A stretch of 64,000 nt of DNA from Heterocephalus glaber. Its lineage: Eukaryota; Chordata; Mammalia; Rodentia; Bathyergidae. Each line of letters begins with the position of its first letter. Within the stretch, counting starts at the first letter, position 1. Of this stretch, positions 32,380-43,061 are shown in pieces. The stretch is from NCBI RefSeq assembly GCF_000247695.1, contig NW_004624865.1:507501-571500 (forward strand). Reading direction: 5' to 3'. The position numbers and the translations under genes were made by a program. Below the pieces are notes generated by a model, which made no database searches, was not told the origin of the DNA, and saw nothing but the letters and a program-made list of their open reading frames with translations.

Positions 32380-32850
32380 GGTTGTTACTTGAGAGAAATT
32401 AAAATATATGTGCATAGAACATTTGTATCTGCACGCACTAGCTTTATTCATAACAACTTGAAACTGGAAATATTCCAGATGTCCATCAAGTGGAGAATGA
32501 ATAAGAAAATTGTGGTACACTCATACAATGGAACATTGTAGTTAGTTGAACTACTGATGTGTGCAATAACAGAGATGAATTCAGAAGTGTCAGACATGCA
32601 AAATTGTACTCTGTATGATTCTGTTTACATAAAATTCTAAAAAATTCAAAATCAGGTGATAGAAAGACCAGTGGCTCTCAGTGATTGGATAAGAGGATTG
32701 GGCACAAATAAAGAAACATTTCATGGGTGATGAAAATGTTCTGCATTTTAAACATGATGGTGGTTATGTTGCATGTAACCTTAAAACTGGTTTATTTTCT
32801 TGTATATAAACCATATCAATAAGCTAACTAAAAATGTTGATGCCAGGACC
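32380..32850 (+). mobile_element. Old L1M 3' end
   Basis: 'tgtccatcaagtggagaatg', 'acactcatacaatggaacat', 'ttctgtttacataaaattct', 'accagtggctctcagtgatt' and 'gatgaaaatgttctgcattt' reproduce the order of the mammalian-wide L1M 3' UTR. Confidence 0.85.
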
Positions 32851-33639
32851 CCACTCTAAATATTCAAATATAATCAATTTGAGAATGGGACCGAAGCTTC
32901 ATTTTCCTTTGTTTTGTTCCAGAGCCTGCAATATCGATTATGCCCAAAACATTCTGTAAGCAGTGCAGGCTACAAAGAGTTAAAGCCCTCAATTGGCTTA
33001 CTTTAAGAAGTGAGTCTGACTGAAGCTGAGTGACTCACAGAAGTATCTCATAAGCAGTGTGGTAGCGCGCAGGTTAACATGACCTCCCTGCTGACGGCCA
33101 CAGCCAAGGCCAGAATAATGGCTAGGAAGCTGTGGGGCTGACACGAGGTAACCTCCACAGCTGAGGTCCGAGTGATCGCACCCAAATTCCGTTCCCACAG
33201 TTAGTGCCTTCATAGCTTGAAGGACAATGCTCTAATTACAACCATATATTTTGTCTATCTTGCTTCTAATTTGAAAATGCTTTGACTTCTCTTTAAAGCC
33301 TTGCCTGCATTGGTTTCCATGGTAATTTCACGTACTGCACATCTATACATGCACCTTTAGCCTGATTGATGAAGAATAAAAGTCGGTGGAAGAGACGGGC
33401 CAGTGCCTTTTGCCAAAGGAGCATTGGCCATCCCCATTCACGCTTTCTCTTTAACTCTGTCTTAAGTTTTTCTTCAAACTTGACTTGCACACTGGGCAGG
33501 TGGGGACTAGAGACTCACTGCAGGAGTCTCTGGCAGTTTTGGTTTTTATTTTGTGGTAGGGCACATTCCTGTTATTCTAATGAAAAATTGAGGTTATCAA
33601 TATCTGCTCTAGAGAAATGAGCTCTAGGGAAATCTCATG
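32851..33639. other. Unassigned sequence
   Basis: About 790 bp, no recognised element. Short antisense frames of 65-71 codons are without motif. Confidence 0.5.
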
Positions 33640-34086
33640 TGTTACTGGTAGGAAAGTAAATAGTGATCTTTTCTAGCAGTTTAGTAGTATGCATTCTAAT
33701 TAGAGATGTATGTATATTTTGATGTAAAGAATTCTATGAATTAATTTTAAGGATATAATCAAAGAAGTACATTAAATGTTGATGTAGGAATATTCAGTAT
33801 AGCATCAGTTTGTAATAACCAAACTTTTAAGAACTTGTATTTTCATGAAAAAAGGGAAGTGGTCATACTGCAGTACATCCAAGCAGACATTAACAATACT
33901 CTGAATTTTAAAAATATTGCAATATATAGATATATTTTTGATTGGAAAAACTGTTCATGATAAATTGAGTGAAATGTAGGTTATGAAAAACAAGAATAAT
34001 ATCTCAGTCAGGTGATGTTTTATATAAGAATACATATTTACCATGAATGTGTAAAATGGTCTTAAAAATTTAACAAGACTTTACTT
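33640..34086 (+). mobile_element. Old L1M 3' end
   Basis: 'ggatataatcaaagaagtac', 'ttgtaataaccaaactttta', 'acagtacatccaagcag'-like region, 'actgttcatgataaattgag' and 'tgaaatgtaggttatgaaaa' correspond to an L1ME/MC-type 3' UTR. Confidence 0.75.
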
Positions 34087-34170
34087 CTCTTTTTTTGGTA
34101 CTGGGGATCAAACTCAGGACCTTGTGCTTGGGAGGCAGGCATGGTGCCACTGAGCTAAATCCCTGGCCCA
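34087..34170 (-). mobile_element. ID-type SINE, antisense
   Basis: T-run, 'ggtactggggatcaaactca', 'ggaccttgtgcttgggaggc' and 'actgagctaaatccctggcc'. First of three IDs within 640 bp. Confidence 0.92.
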
Positions 34171-34292
34171 AGAGTTTACTTCTTAGTGGAAGGATTTCAG
34201 TGACTTTTTCTTTATTTACATTTTAACACATGTGAATTTCATACAACATACCAATATATTTATTACTAGAAAAAATATTAACTTATTAACTT

Positions 34293-34374
34293 TTTTTTTT
34301 TGGTACCAGGGATAGAACTCGGGTCCTTGCACTTGCAGGGCAGGCAGCAGAACCACTGAGCTAAAACCCCAGCC
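34293..34374 (-). mobile_element. ID-type SINE, antisense
   Basis: T-run 34292-34302, 'ggtaccagggatagaactcg', 'ggtccttgcacttgcaggg' and 'actgagctaaaaccccagcc'. Second of the cluster, same orientation as the first. Confidence 0.92.
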
Positions 34375-34434
34375 TCAAAACTTTTTAACTTTTGAAGAAG
34401 ATATAGAAGTAAAAAATAAATCATTTATTTATTT

Positions 34435-34555
34435 ACTCAAATAATTTTTTAAATGTCCTTAAAGTGCCAGGAACTCTGCTAGACAGTGGGCATAGATGTA
34501 GAAATATGAATTTAATTACTGAAATTCAAATCTCATCTCTTTCACTTCCTAGCTA
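34435..34555 (+). mobile_element. L2/MIR-like relic
   Basis: 'gtgccaggaactctgctaga' and 'cagtgggcatagatgtagaa' resemble the L2 'gtgccaggcactgtgctagg' block. The following 'ttcacttcctagctagggtg' resembles MIR. Weak. Confidence 0.4.
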
Positions 34556-34629
34556 GGGTGCTGTGAGGAGTGAGTGTTCTTTTTAAAAATACTTCTTTGT
34601 GTAAAAATGATACAATAATTGTAGCTGCC

Positions 34630-34719
34630 AGAGCTGGGGATTTGGCTCAATGGTTCCAGCACCTGCCTCACAAGTGCAAGGTCCCGAGTTCAATCCCCGG
34701 TACCAAAAAAAAAAAAAAA
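34630..34719 (+). mobile_element. ID-type SINE, sense, with TSD
   Basis: 'gagctggggatttggctcaa', 'ggtcccgagttcaatccccg' and a 17-base A tail (34704-34720). The 8-mer 'aattgtag' flanks it (34617-34624 and 34720-34727). The long pure A tail and clean boxes suggest a young copy. Confidence 0.93.
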
Positions 34720-34981
34720 AATTGTAGATACCTATAAAGAGATTATTGTGACCCATAAGTGAGGTCACAGGTGGGGGGCTCCTTCCTTGCTCAGCTTTGC
34801 CACTAAGAAGACAGAGTAGTCCCAGCTCAAATCCAAAGACAGACACACAGTTGAGTGGAAAAAGGAAGTGGCTTGGGGACAGAGGTTAATGGTGGACATC
34901 CCAAACTATGAGTCATACAGGGACATGATGGAGACTCAGACAGGTCGCTGTGGTCAGTGAGAAGGTGGGAGGCTCAGTCAG

Positions 34982-35358
34982 TGTTAGGGTTCAGATCTAA
35001 AATGTCTCCCAAAGCCTTCATATGGAAGGTGATTGGATCATGAGACATTATGCTTAACAGTGGATCCATCACGGAGGAGCTCATGGCTGAATGTGCTGTA
35101 GGAGGTGGGGCCTGGTTGGAGCTCATTGGGGTGTGGCCTGGAAGGGTGCGTCCTTATCTACAGCTCCTCCTCTCTCTCTGCTTCCTGGATGCCATAATAT
35201 GAGCAGCTTTCCTCTACTGCTCTTCCACCGTGATGTTTCTGCCATGGAGTAGCCAGCCATGGACTGGACCCCCGAAACTGTAAGCCAAAATAAACCTCTT
35301 CTCCTTTAAATTGTGGGTTTTAAGTACTCTGACCCATCAATGAGAAAGTGGCTAAAGA
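34982..35358 (+). mobile_element. MaLR LTR, solo
   Basis: Start 'tgttagggttcagatctaaa', 'gtctcccaaagccttcata', 'gggcctggttggagctcat', 'gagcagctttcctctact', 'aagccaaaataaacctcttc', end 'gagaaagtggctaaaga'. Near full length at about 377 bp. Confidence 0.87.
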
Positions 35359-36734
35359 TAGTCAGCAAGGAGGGTCAGAGAGCCCTTGGCAAACCAACTT
35401 TAAATTTGCCAAATAAAAGCACTAAAAAGCAGAACCACAAACCTACTATGAACTATTACTTCATAAAATAGGGAGTTTTTAAAAGTCAGACTAATACTAC
35501 TTCAGAATAAATAGTTGTTCTTTTAGTAAGTTGAATAAGTTTACCTTAGCTTTATGAGGAACTTGGTGCATTGACTTTATTTTGCATCATTTAGCCCTGA
35601 ACAAGAAGAAAACCTTGCTGGACCAGTTCTGGTCCCTGGGCCTGTGTGGAAACCCTGCAGTACACAATTCTATTAACCCTGAAGTTGATAAGAGTTTGAA
35701 AAGATTTTAAGTTCAGGAGTTACATTGTGAAATTTGCAATTGTGACAGCTCATTCTGGCCTCAATATTCAGGATAGTTAGTAGTGGAGGCAGGGAGACCA
35801 GTTATGAAGAGTTCCTTTAATCATCTAAGCAAACAGCCTAAGGCCCTGAGTATTTCTCTAATGAGACAGGTTTTTTTATTTTTCCTCCTTGAAGCTGAAA
35901 TAGACACTGCATTTTCTTTTTAAATCGCCAATAAAAGACTATGCTAGGTCACTGGATTCTGTATTTGGGTAATTGCCAACATTATTGTGATTAACTAAAG
36001 CTGGTATTAAGCCAGAGAGTCTATGTGTCCTCTTCTTCAGGACTTCAGGACTTGGGCCTTTAAAAGATATTTTGAGGATTTTCCATACCTTCGATTTTTT
36101 TATTATTGGTTGAGCATTCTGAACATATGGATACATCTTAAAGGTAGTGTTGTGTTTCTGTATGTATCATGATACATCAAGCTTGATTATGGTATTGAAA
36201 AATTAACATTGTTGGTGATTTAATTAGAAAATGGGATTGCATCTTAAGGACGTATTTTCTAAACTAATTTGCACTCTTATACAAAATAAATTATGATTGA
36301 AGAAGTATCTTGAGACATGAAGGTATTATTTTTAATCCAAATGCAGTTTTGGGTACTTAAATTGAGGTTGTGTTGAAAAATTAATTTAAGATAACTTTCA
36401 CACATGTACATCTGTGGCTCCCTTATAAATAAAGTGTACAAACTACTTACTCAGTTACTGCCTCATAAATGAAATATAAAAGCTGCTTGAATTTTACCAG
36501 TTACTAGAGTTTCTGGAAAGTATTGAGAAGAAATGAATTACTACCTGCCCTTACCACCAACAAAGGGGAAGTGCAGAAAGGAGTTAAAGCAGCCACAACT
36601 GTTTTGTGTTTAAAATTATTCCCTTGGTAATAGTTTGATGATAACAATGATTGAAAAATTAAAATGACTCCACATGTCCTTTTGATTCTGCAGAATGGAG
36701 ATGTCTACTTTGTCTTTTACTGTGTGGCTCGAAT
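35359..36734. other. Unassigned AT-rich, repeat-poor sequence
   Basis: About 1.4 kb with no recognised mobile element, unusual for this part of the window. No gene. Candidate for conserved non-coding DNA, but composition alone cannot show that. Confidence 0.45.
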
Positions 36735-36855
36735 TTATTGTCAGTAAACATTTGCAGAATATTTACCAGAGTCTAGGAAAGAAATACTGTGGAGAGGGAG
36801 AGGACTAGAGATGAACACAACACAGTTTTCACTCGAAGGAACTAACAGGATAGGG
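36735..36855 (+). mobile_element. L2 relic
   Basis: 'cagtaaacatttgcagaata', 'gatgaacacaacacagtttt' and 'aaggaactaacaggataggg' follow the L2 order 'caataaatatttgttgag', 'gtgaacaaaacagac', 'atggagcttacattctagt'. Confidence 0.55.
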
Positions 36856-37004
36856 CTGGGCATAGAATACAGCTATGTATAATTACTAGCACAGACTGTG
36901 TTTAACAATAATTGTGGATCATGGGTTTCCTGGGGAAAAAGACTCTCTATTAACAACAGCATCAGAAGAGCCCTGGGAAGGGGAAGTCTGGTCACTGACT
37001 GTGT

Positions 37005-37130
37005 GTACCAGTGGATTCTAGACAGTAAACTCTGTGACAGTGAGGGTCACTTTTCAGGCTTAACTGTGTTGTCAGTGCCTAGGACAAACCAGGCACAGAG
37101 CAAATGCTCAGTAAGAGTGTTAAATTCATG
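37005..37130 (+). mobile_element. L2 3'-end relic
   Basis: 'ctagacagtaaactctgtga', 'cagtgagggtcacttttcag', 'gtgttgtcagtgcctaggac' and 'caaatgctcagtaagagtgt' match the conserved L2 3' end. It may be the same L2 insertion as at 36.74 kb. Confidence 0.65.
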
Positions 37131-37720
37131 AACCCTGAACAAGAAAGTGTGTCATTAAATACTCTGGAGCATACAGGGGCCTTGCAGTTCAACCTGCTGG
37201 AGATAACTCAGTCATTTATCTGTAAGAGTTAGGTAGCATTTGAGGTGACCCTTGAAGAATGTATTCAGTGCCAGTTCAGTGTTTGTTTGCTATTTAAAAG
37301 GACCTTCTAAAATGAATTTATTTAACAACAGATAAGTCACCCCAAATCTTTCAGTCTTCAACCAAGCTAGAGGAGAATCTCAAGCATTATTTCTCAGGCC
37401 TAATAACTTAAACATGTCATAATACAAGGAAAGCTGATCATAGAGATCTCAGCTCAAGTTCCAGCCAGGCTGGTCTCTGCCTCAGAGGTGGCATTCTGAG
37501 TCCTGTCACAAGTCCTGCCTGGATCCCCACAGGCAGCTCAGTGAGAGCCAGTGAGTTCTCAATCAGAGGATTGTTCTCAATCAGAAGATTGACACAACCT
37601 AATCTGTGTTTTAGAACACAATACGGATAAGTATCTGTGAGAATTAGGTTACAGGTTTAGGTACTTCAACAAAGGCAAAATTAAAATGAATAAAAGTATG
37701 TATGTGTGTAGGTATGTATG
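37131..37720. other. Unassigned sequence
   Basis: No gene or recognised element. A short TATG/TGTA-rich run at 37695-37720 adjoins the next SINE. Confidence 0.5.
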
Positions 37721-37721
37721 T

Positions 37722-37885
37722 TCTGCAGTGCCAGGGACTGAACAGAGAGTCTTCACATTGAACTGTATCCCCAGCCCCTTTTTACTCTTTATTTTGACCA
37801 AGGTCTTTCTAAGACCCTAAGTTTCTCAGGCTGGGCTTGAACTGTCAGTCTTCCTGCCTGGATTTACAGGTGTGTGCCACCATAC
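37722..37885 (-). mobile_element. B1-ID composite SINE, antisense
   Basis: 'gcagtgccagggactgaaca' and 'cattgaactgtatccccagc' (ID complement), then 'ctcaggctgggcttgaactg' and 'acaggtgtgtgccaccata' (B1 complement). It lacks part of the B1 middle. Confidence 0.8.
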
Positions 37886-38399
37886 GTGTTATTACTTTTT
37901 AATCTCATGAGGAAGTCTAAAGGGGCAGATGGTCCTAGAGGCATGGGTAACTCTGCTTCACAGTCATCCAGGGACCCAGGTTCCTTCTAGGTTGTTGCTC
38001 TTCTACTTAATGGGGTACTGGGTTCATCTGCTGGATGAAACTGACTCACTACCCCTGTGTACATCTTCTGCCCATGGGAGAACAGGAAGAGATGAAGGGC
38101 CTGTGGCAACAGGTAGACATCACACATGTCACCTCTGCCCACACCTCTTTCTGCAAGAGTATCAGAAACAAAGCGCCCAGGCCAATAGTCAACTAGAATC
38201 TGGGGACTCTACTATTACAAAAAAGAGCCACTGGGAAACATTCAGTTGACCTTAAGCTTCCTTCTCCTGCCCTCTGAACACTGTAACATGTCTTGTCCTG
38301 CCAGTGACACTAACCTACTGATATGTGAATGTAGGTCCTAGAAAATAAATCAGAGTGTTTGTGGGAGAATGGGTGGGACATTCTTTTATGTACCCAGGG

Positions 38400-38769
38400 C
38401 AGTGATGGCCAATCTTATAGGGATGAGTGCCCGAACTGCAACCCCCAAACCCACTTATTTATTGCAAAGTGCAAACACTGCAATTAAACCTGAATACTGA
38501 AGCTTTAGTTTAGAAAAAACAAATCATACATTAATATCTTTTGTCTTTGAAGAAAAACACAGTAACCGAGCTTTCAATGATGCAAGCAGCTTTTGATTGA
38601 AAGGTGAAAGTTTGCATTTGGTGTGCTTTTGCACCACTAATGTGACCTTTGCTGTTGTGTGCACACTGATAATTTGTCAAAGCTTGGCTGGGGCAACTTT
38701 GCTGTCATACCAACAGAGAGGGCTCTGTGTGTCGTGCCTGCTGCCATTCCATAGGTTCGCCACCACTGC
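38400..38769 (-). mobile_element. Non-autonomous hAT DNA transposon
   Basis: Terminal inverted repeats: left 'cagtgatggccaa' and the complement of the right end 'cagtggtggcgaa' (11 of 13 match). The flanks 'acccaggg' (38392-38399) and 'ccctaggg' (38770-38777) are 8-bp target duplications with two differences, the size made by hAT transposases. Read on the minus strand it runs 'cagagccctctctgttggt' then 'gttgccccagccaagct', a signature I remember from hAT elements of bats and other tetrapods. Length 370 bp with no transposase frame. The orientation given is that of the remembered consensus. Confidence 0.75.
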
Positions 38770-38779
38770 CCTAGGGTAT

Positions 38780-38912
38780 ACTCAGGCCATGGTAAGTGTT
38801 ACACACACTACTACAATCAGTTCTCAAAACTACAATGAAAGGTAGGCATTGTTATCCCCAATACTCAATGGTTGCAAAACTGCTAAGTAAGAGAGACTGG
38901 ATTTATACTCAG
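38780..38912 (-). mobile_element. MIR relic, antisense
   Basis: 'gaaaggtaggcattgttatc', 'cccaatactcaatggttgca' and 'aactgctaagtaagagag' follow the MIR complement ('gaggtaggtattattatcccc', 'aacttgcccaaggtc'). It lies right beside the hAT element. Confidence 0.65.
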
Positions 38913-39232
38913 TTAGATCTGACTTGGATTCCCCTTTATACAGTGATTCCTATTATATCTCTGTATTCTAGACTGACCTAGAATAAACCTAGGTGTCATC
39001 CTTCCCCTTTGGTACATGCAAATAAAATATTTTTCCTGATACTTACTAGTAATCCAAAACCATAAGGAAACTCAATCCATACTTTGTCTAATTTCTTGTC
39101 CTTGAATAACTTGAAATTGAATATAATACAGTGTTTCATGACTAAGCAATATTTGAGAAACTGGCTGTTCTAGTAAATACTAGATTTCCCATTCCAGGGA
39201 CCACACAAGGGAAGCCAAGCTTTCTGAGCATG

Positions 39233-39260
39233 GACGTGTGTGTGTGTGTGTGTGTGTGTG
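39233..39260. repeat. (TG)n microsatellite
   Basis: About 13 perfect TG units. Confidence 0.97.
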
Positions 39261-40531
39261 TTCAACTGAGAAAACATTTTCGTTTGTTCTAAATCTCAAG
39301 TAGTGTTTTTAGGTCACAAAACTCTGCAAATAAACCTGGATCATAGGTGAGAATTCATTTTTAGGTTTCCTAAATGCAAAGTGTCCCCCTCTTCGAAGGA
39401 CACGGAGTATCCAAATCTATTAAACAGGTCCCCTGATTGCTCCTTCCATGGGGCCAGGATACAATTTGCAAGCAAATTGGAATCAGAATTGGGTTTTTAA
39501 AGAAAACCTTCCCACAGTTGTAAACATCCTTAATTTTTACAGCAACACATTGAGTTCAAACCGGACTCCTAATTATTGCAATATTTGCTTTAAAAGCCTG
39601 TGCTGTCGATTCTGCAAGGTTCAGACATCTGCTTCAAATCCAGAAATTTCTTTCCTTTCTCAGAAAGTTTGCTCTCCTCCAATTAGCCTCCCCAGAGCTG
39701 CGGGAGCGAGCGGGCTGTGTGGATGAGGGTTCATGTTTACTGGCACATTCCAGCCTCACCCGCCTTTTCCCACATGGGACCTAATAACCACTGTGCCTGT
39801 TGGGACCAGGACCTAATAGCCTTTGAAGTACAAAAGGGATTCGTTCTGAATCTTTTAAAAGTACACTCTTGAAATCTTTGGTTTATCATACAGAAAGGCA
39901 GCTTCCCCAAGACAACACATTCTTTGCCGTTTCTATTTTAAGTATTAGAACTAAATTGTAAGTATCGGTGGAAGAAGGTTTGGCTGGTGTTGGTTTTAGG
40001 GTTGCCTCTGAGGCTGATTTAACACAGTGTGCTGGAGGCTGCAGAGCTGGGGTTGGTGGTTGCAGGCAGCAGCTGTTATTATCCAAAGCCAAGTGGTAGG
40101 CGGTAATGATGATGACCACTGATGCTTAAACCTGTCTTTCAGCCCCAATAATTTCAAAGCCCTCAACAACAGCCTTACATGAAATGCTCCAATGAATTGT
40201 TCCAACTCAAATCCACCCCCTCAAAAAATCCTGTACTGAAAAAAAAGAATCATTGGTTGGGGCTTTGGCAATATGTCATCTAAGATCTCAGCTCTGTTAC
40301 TTAGTATAAAGTGACTTTAAATGATATCATTACTCTCTTAGTTCAGTTTATGTTCACCTCAGGACTCATTCCCCCCCGTCCCCATGGTAGGGAACATTGG
40401 GATTTTAAGGTATCAATCATGACTCTTTTCATTAGTCCACCTGCAAGTTTAGAGCCAGTTGTCCACAGATGGGCAGAGAACAAAATTTCAATTTTGTACT
40501 GATGATGTGTGCTTGAGGACCAAAGTACAAA
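39261..40531. other. Unassigned sequence
   Basis: About 1.3 kb without a recognised element. Frames up to 92 codons carry no motif. Confidence 0.5.
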
Positions 40532-40536
40532 TACAG

Positions 40537-40924
40537 TGACTTAGTCACTTTCTTGTCCCTGAGACAGAATAGATACGATACTGACTACTACAGCTCAAAG
40601 GAGGACAGGTTTATTTTGGCTCAGATTTTCAGTCCATGGTCAGCTGCTCCAAGGGAGGAACATCATGGCGGAAGGGCCTGGCAGAGGGCAGCTGCTCACA
40701 GCATGGCCGCCAGGAAAGAGAGAGAGAAGGGAGAAGGCAGGGACAAGAACACACCCTTCCACATCTCACCCCTGCGACCACCTCCAACGAGCCCCTGCCT
40801 CCTAAGAGTGCATTCCGCTATGAACTCATCCCTGGATGGATCCGCCGATGACTACAGCACCCCATCATGCAGTTGTCTTGCACGCACATGAGGTCTTGGG
40901 GAACATTTTAGATCAAACCATAAC
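40537..40924 (-). repeat. 3' LTR of the MaLR provirus
   Basis: On the minus strand it starts 'tgttatggtttgatctaaaa' and ends 'aaagtgactaagtca'. The complement of the AATAAA-type signal is in 'caggtttattttggctc' near 40600. 388 bp. Confidence 0.87.
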
Positions 40925-40999
40925 ATTCCGCCCCTGGCCCTCAAAAGGCTTATGTCCACTTCATTGTACAGAAGGGATTTAAGCCATCACAAATAGTTG

Positions 41000-41833
41000 T
41001 CAAAGGCTTAACAGTTTCATCATTGCTGCAAAGCTCAAGTCCAAAATGCTTAGATGTGAGCCCCTATAAAAATTAAAAAGAGAATTAAATACTTCCAACA
41101 TACAATGGCACAGGGTGCACCTTCCTATTCCAAAGGGGTAAATGGAGGGATAAAAGAGAATTGGATCAAAGCAAGACCAAAACCCTACAGGGGAAACGTT
41201 AAATCCTGTAGCTCCATGTCCAGTACTCAGGACAGGTTGTGGTGAGACGTGAACTCCAAAGGGCTTGGGCAGTCCTGTCCCTGTGGCATTGTCTGTTGCA
41301 GCCCCAATGGGCCCTGAATTGGAGTGGCTGTGATCACTGCCCGTGGCTTCCTTAGCAGCTGTCCCACTATTCTGGTATCTACAGCTTCTTGAGGTCCCCA
41401 CTGTACTTTTGGCTTCATTCACAACTGCTTTTTCTGGAGCACACTGCCTGGCCTCCAAAACCTTCCTCTGAAATGTGAATGGAAGCTCTATGACCACATA
41501 ATTCTTGCATTCTGTATGCTTGTAAAACCATACCACAGGGATGACACCAAGGTCTTCCATCGACTTGACCAGTAGCCCACCCCCTTGGGTCATGGCTTCA
41601 GAGGCCCCTGAGAGGATGGCTGAGCATAATGAAATAAATCCCAGAGTCAGCCCTGAATGAGCAGACATCCCAGGGATTCTCTTCTCCAAAAAGAAAATGC
41701 TTACATTTCTACATGCTTGAGACTGCAAAGGGCAGGGTCTTGCTGTTTCCTGAGATGCCTTCAAGCTGCCTCTCCTATTGTCCTGATGCAGAGTACTTGG
41801 CTTCTTTCTAATCCTAACCTTTTCAGCAACCAT
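41000..41833 (-). other. 277-codon open frame inside MaLR internal region
   Basis: The longest uninterrupted frame of the window: ATG at 41833, stop at 41000, wholly within the provirus internal region. It is Ser/Thr/Gly-rich in the middle with a hydrophobic, Phe-rich C-terminal third. I recognise no zinc knuckle, protease or polymerase motif. MaLR internal regions are reported to descend in part from gag-like sequence, but nothing here proves it. Likely a chance or relic frame; expression unknown. Confidence 0.4.
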
Positions 41834-42331
41834 GGTCTCCTTTGCTCAGACTTCACTGATGTTTCCTTTCTGATGAAAGTGCAAATTTTTCACATCTGCT
41901 TTTTGTCCCTAATTATAATTGTAGCTCTAATTAAAAGCAGAAATACCCATGCCACAGCCTGAATGTTGGGCTGCTTTGAAGTTTCCTCTATCAGATTAAC
42001 TTTTCCACTGCCCCTAATCTCAGTCTCTCATAAAGTCTTAGGATATGAGCAAAATGTAGATAAATTTTCTACCAGAGTATACACACATGGCCTCTGGTCC
42101 AGCTGCCAATGGATTTCTTGTCACCAACTGAAATTTTCTGAGGCTGGCTTTTAGTGTCTGCATTCCTATCAGCCCTCTGGTCTTTGGAACTCTGACCAGG
42201 ATCTCTCATTAAGCTCAGCTTACAGAATTCTAGGCCTTCTCTAGCTGGAATCTCCAAATCTTTCTAAAGTCCTCCCACAAACAAGTTCCAAAGGCTTCTG
42301 AATCGTATGGTTGGGTAGTCACAGCAACCAC

Positions 42332-42349
42332 CTCGCTTCTCTGGTACCA
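42332..42349 (-). other. Retroviral primer-binding site, tRNA-Leu type
   Basis: Beginning 5 bases inside the 5' LTR end on the minus strand is TGGTACCAGAGAAG, complementary to a tRNA 3' end ...CTGGTACCA. That end is found on a leucine tRNA, and tRNA-Leu is the established primer of the ERVL group that gives the family its name. Confidence 0.65.
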
Positions 42350-42354
42350 AAATC

Positions 42355-42724
42355 TGTCTTAGTTATTTTCCCATTGCTGAGACAAAATATCCAAAACCTA
42401 CAACTTGAAGGAGTGATTTATTTTATCTCATGATTTCAGTCCATAGTGAGCTTCTCCAAGGCAGAAATGGCAGAGTAAGTGGCAGAGAAAAACCGCTCGA
42501 TCCATGGCAGCTGAGAAGCAGAAAGAAGGGAGGAGCCAGGAACAAGAATGCGCTCTTGCAGGTCACATCCCAGTGATGACCTCAAACCAAGTCCCACCTC
42601 CTACAGCACATTCAGCCAGGAATTCATCCATGGATGAATCCACTGATGAGCACGGTGACCTGTGATCCATCACCTTCAAAAACACATGAGACTTTTGGGG
42701 AACATTTTAGATTGAAACCATAAT
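42355..42724 (-). repeat. 5' LTR of the MaLR provirus
   Basis: On the minus strand it starts 'tattatggtttcaatctaaa' (TG mutated to TA at the start) and ends 'gggaaaataactaagaca'. Roughly 370 bp, clearly diverged from its partner, so the insertion is old. Confidence 0.85.
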
Positions 42725-42757
42725 AAATCCCAATGCAAAAAAAAAATCCCAATGCAA
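42725..42757. repeat. 14-bp direct repeat enclosing a short A tract
   Basis: 'aaatcccaatgcaa' occurs at 42725-42738 and again at 42744-42757 with only As between. This is the outline of a target-site duplication around a bare poly(A) tail. It adjoins the outer end of the provirus. Confidence 0.85.
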
Positions 42758-42931
42758 TAATAGCTGTCTTTGGATCACCCTGTTTGTATGGATTTTATTA
42801 TAGACACCAATAACATTAGTTCTCACCATTATCCAGGAAGAACCTAAATCTCTGGCCAACCCTTCCTGTCATCACCCTCTATCCCAACATTGTCCTTCCT
42901 TTTTGTAACTACAGTAGCATTTTCTATCAAC

Positions 42932-43035
42932 CTATCATTTGCCAGCTATATAATCTTTGGTCAGATCTAAGCCTCAGTTTCCTTCTCTGCAAGATGGAGA
43001 TAACAATACCTCTGATGATCAGCTGCAAGAGAAAC
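42932..43035 (+). mobile_element. MIR relic
   Basis: 'ccagctatataatctttggt', 'cctcagtttccttctctgca' and 'agatggagataacaatacct' follow the MIR core in order. Confidence 0.75.
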
Positions 43036-43061
43036 ACCAGAATAGAGCCTAAAAATAATAA

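Larger units (their letters stand above)
40537..42724 (-). mobile_element. MaLR provirus with two LTRs, antisense
   Basis: Two LTRs of the same family in the same (minus) orientation enclose about 1.43 kb. In element order: 5' LTR 42724-42355, a primer-binding site starting TGGTACCAG, a non-coding-like internal region, a purine-rich stretch ('gagggccaggggcgga') and 3' LTR 40924-40537. The internal start matches MaLR internal sequences ('gcctttggaacttgtttg', 'gggaggactttagaaagat'). MaLRs are non-autonomous ERVL relatives without pol. This is the only provirus here that has not recombined to a solo LTR. Confidence 0.85.
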
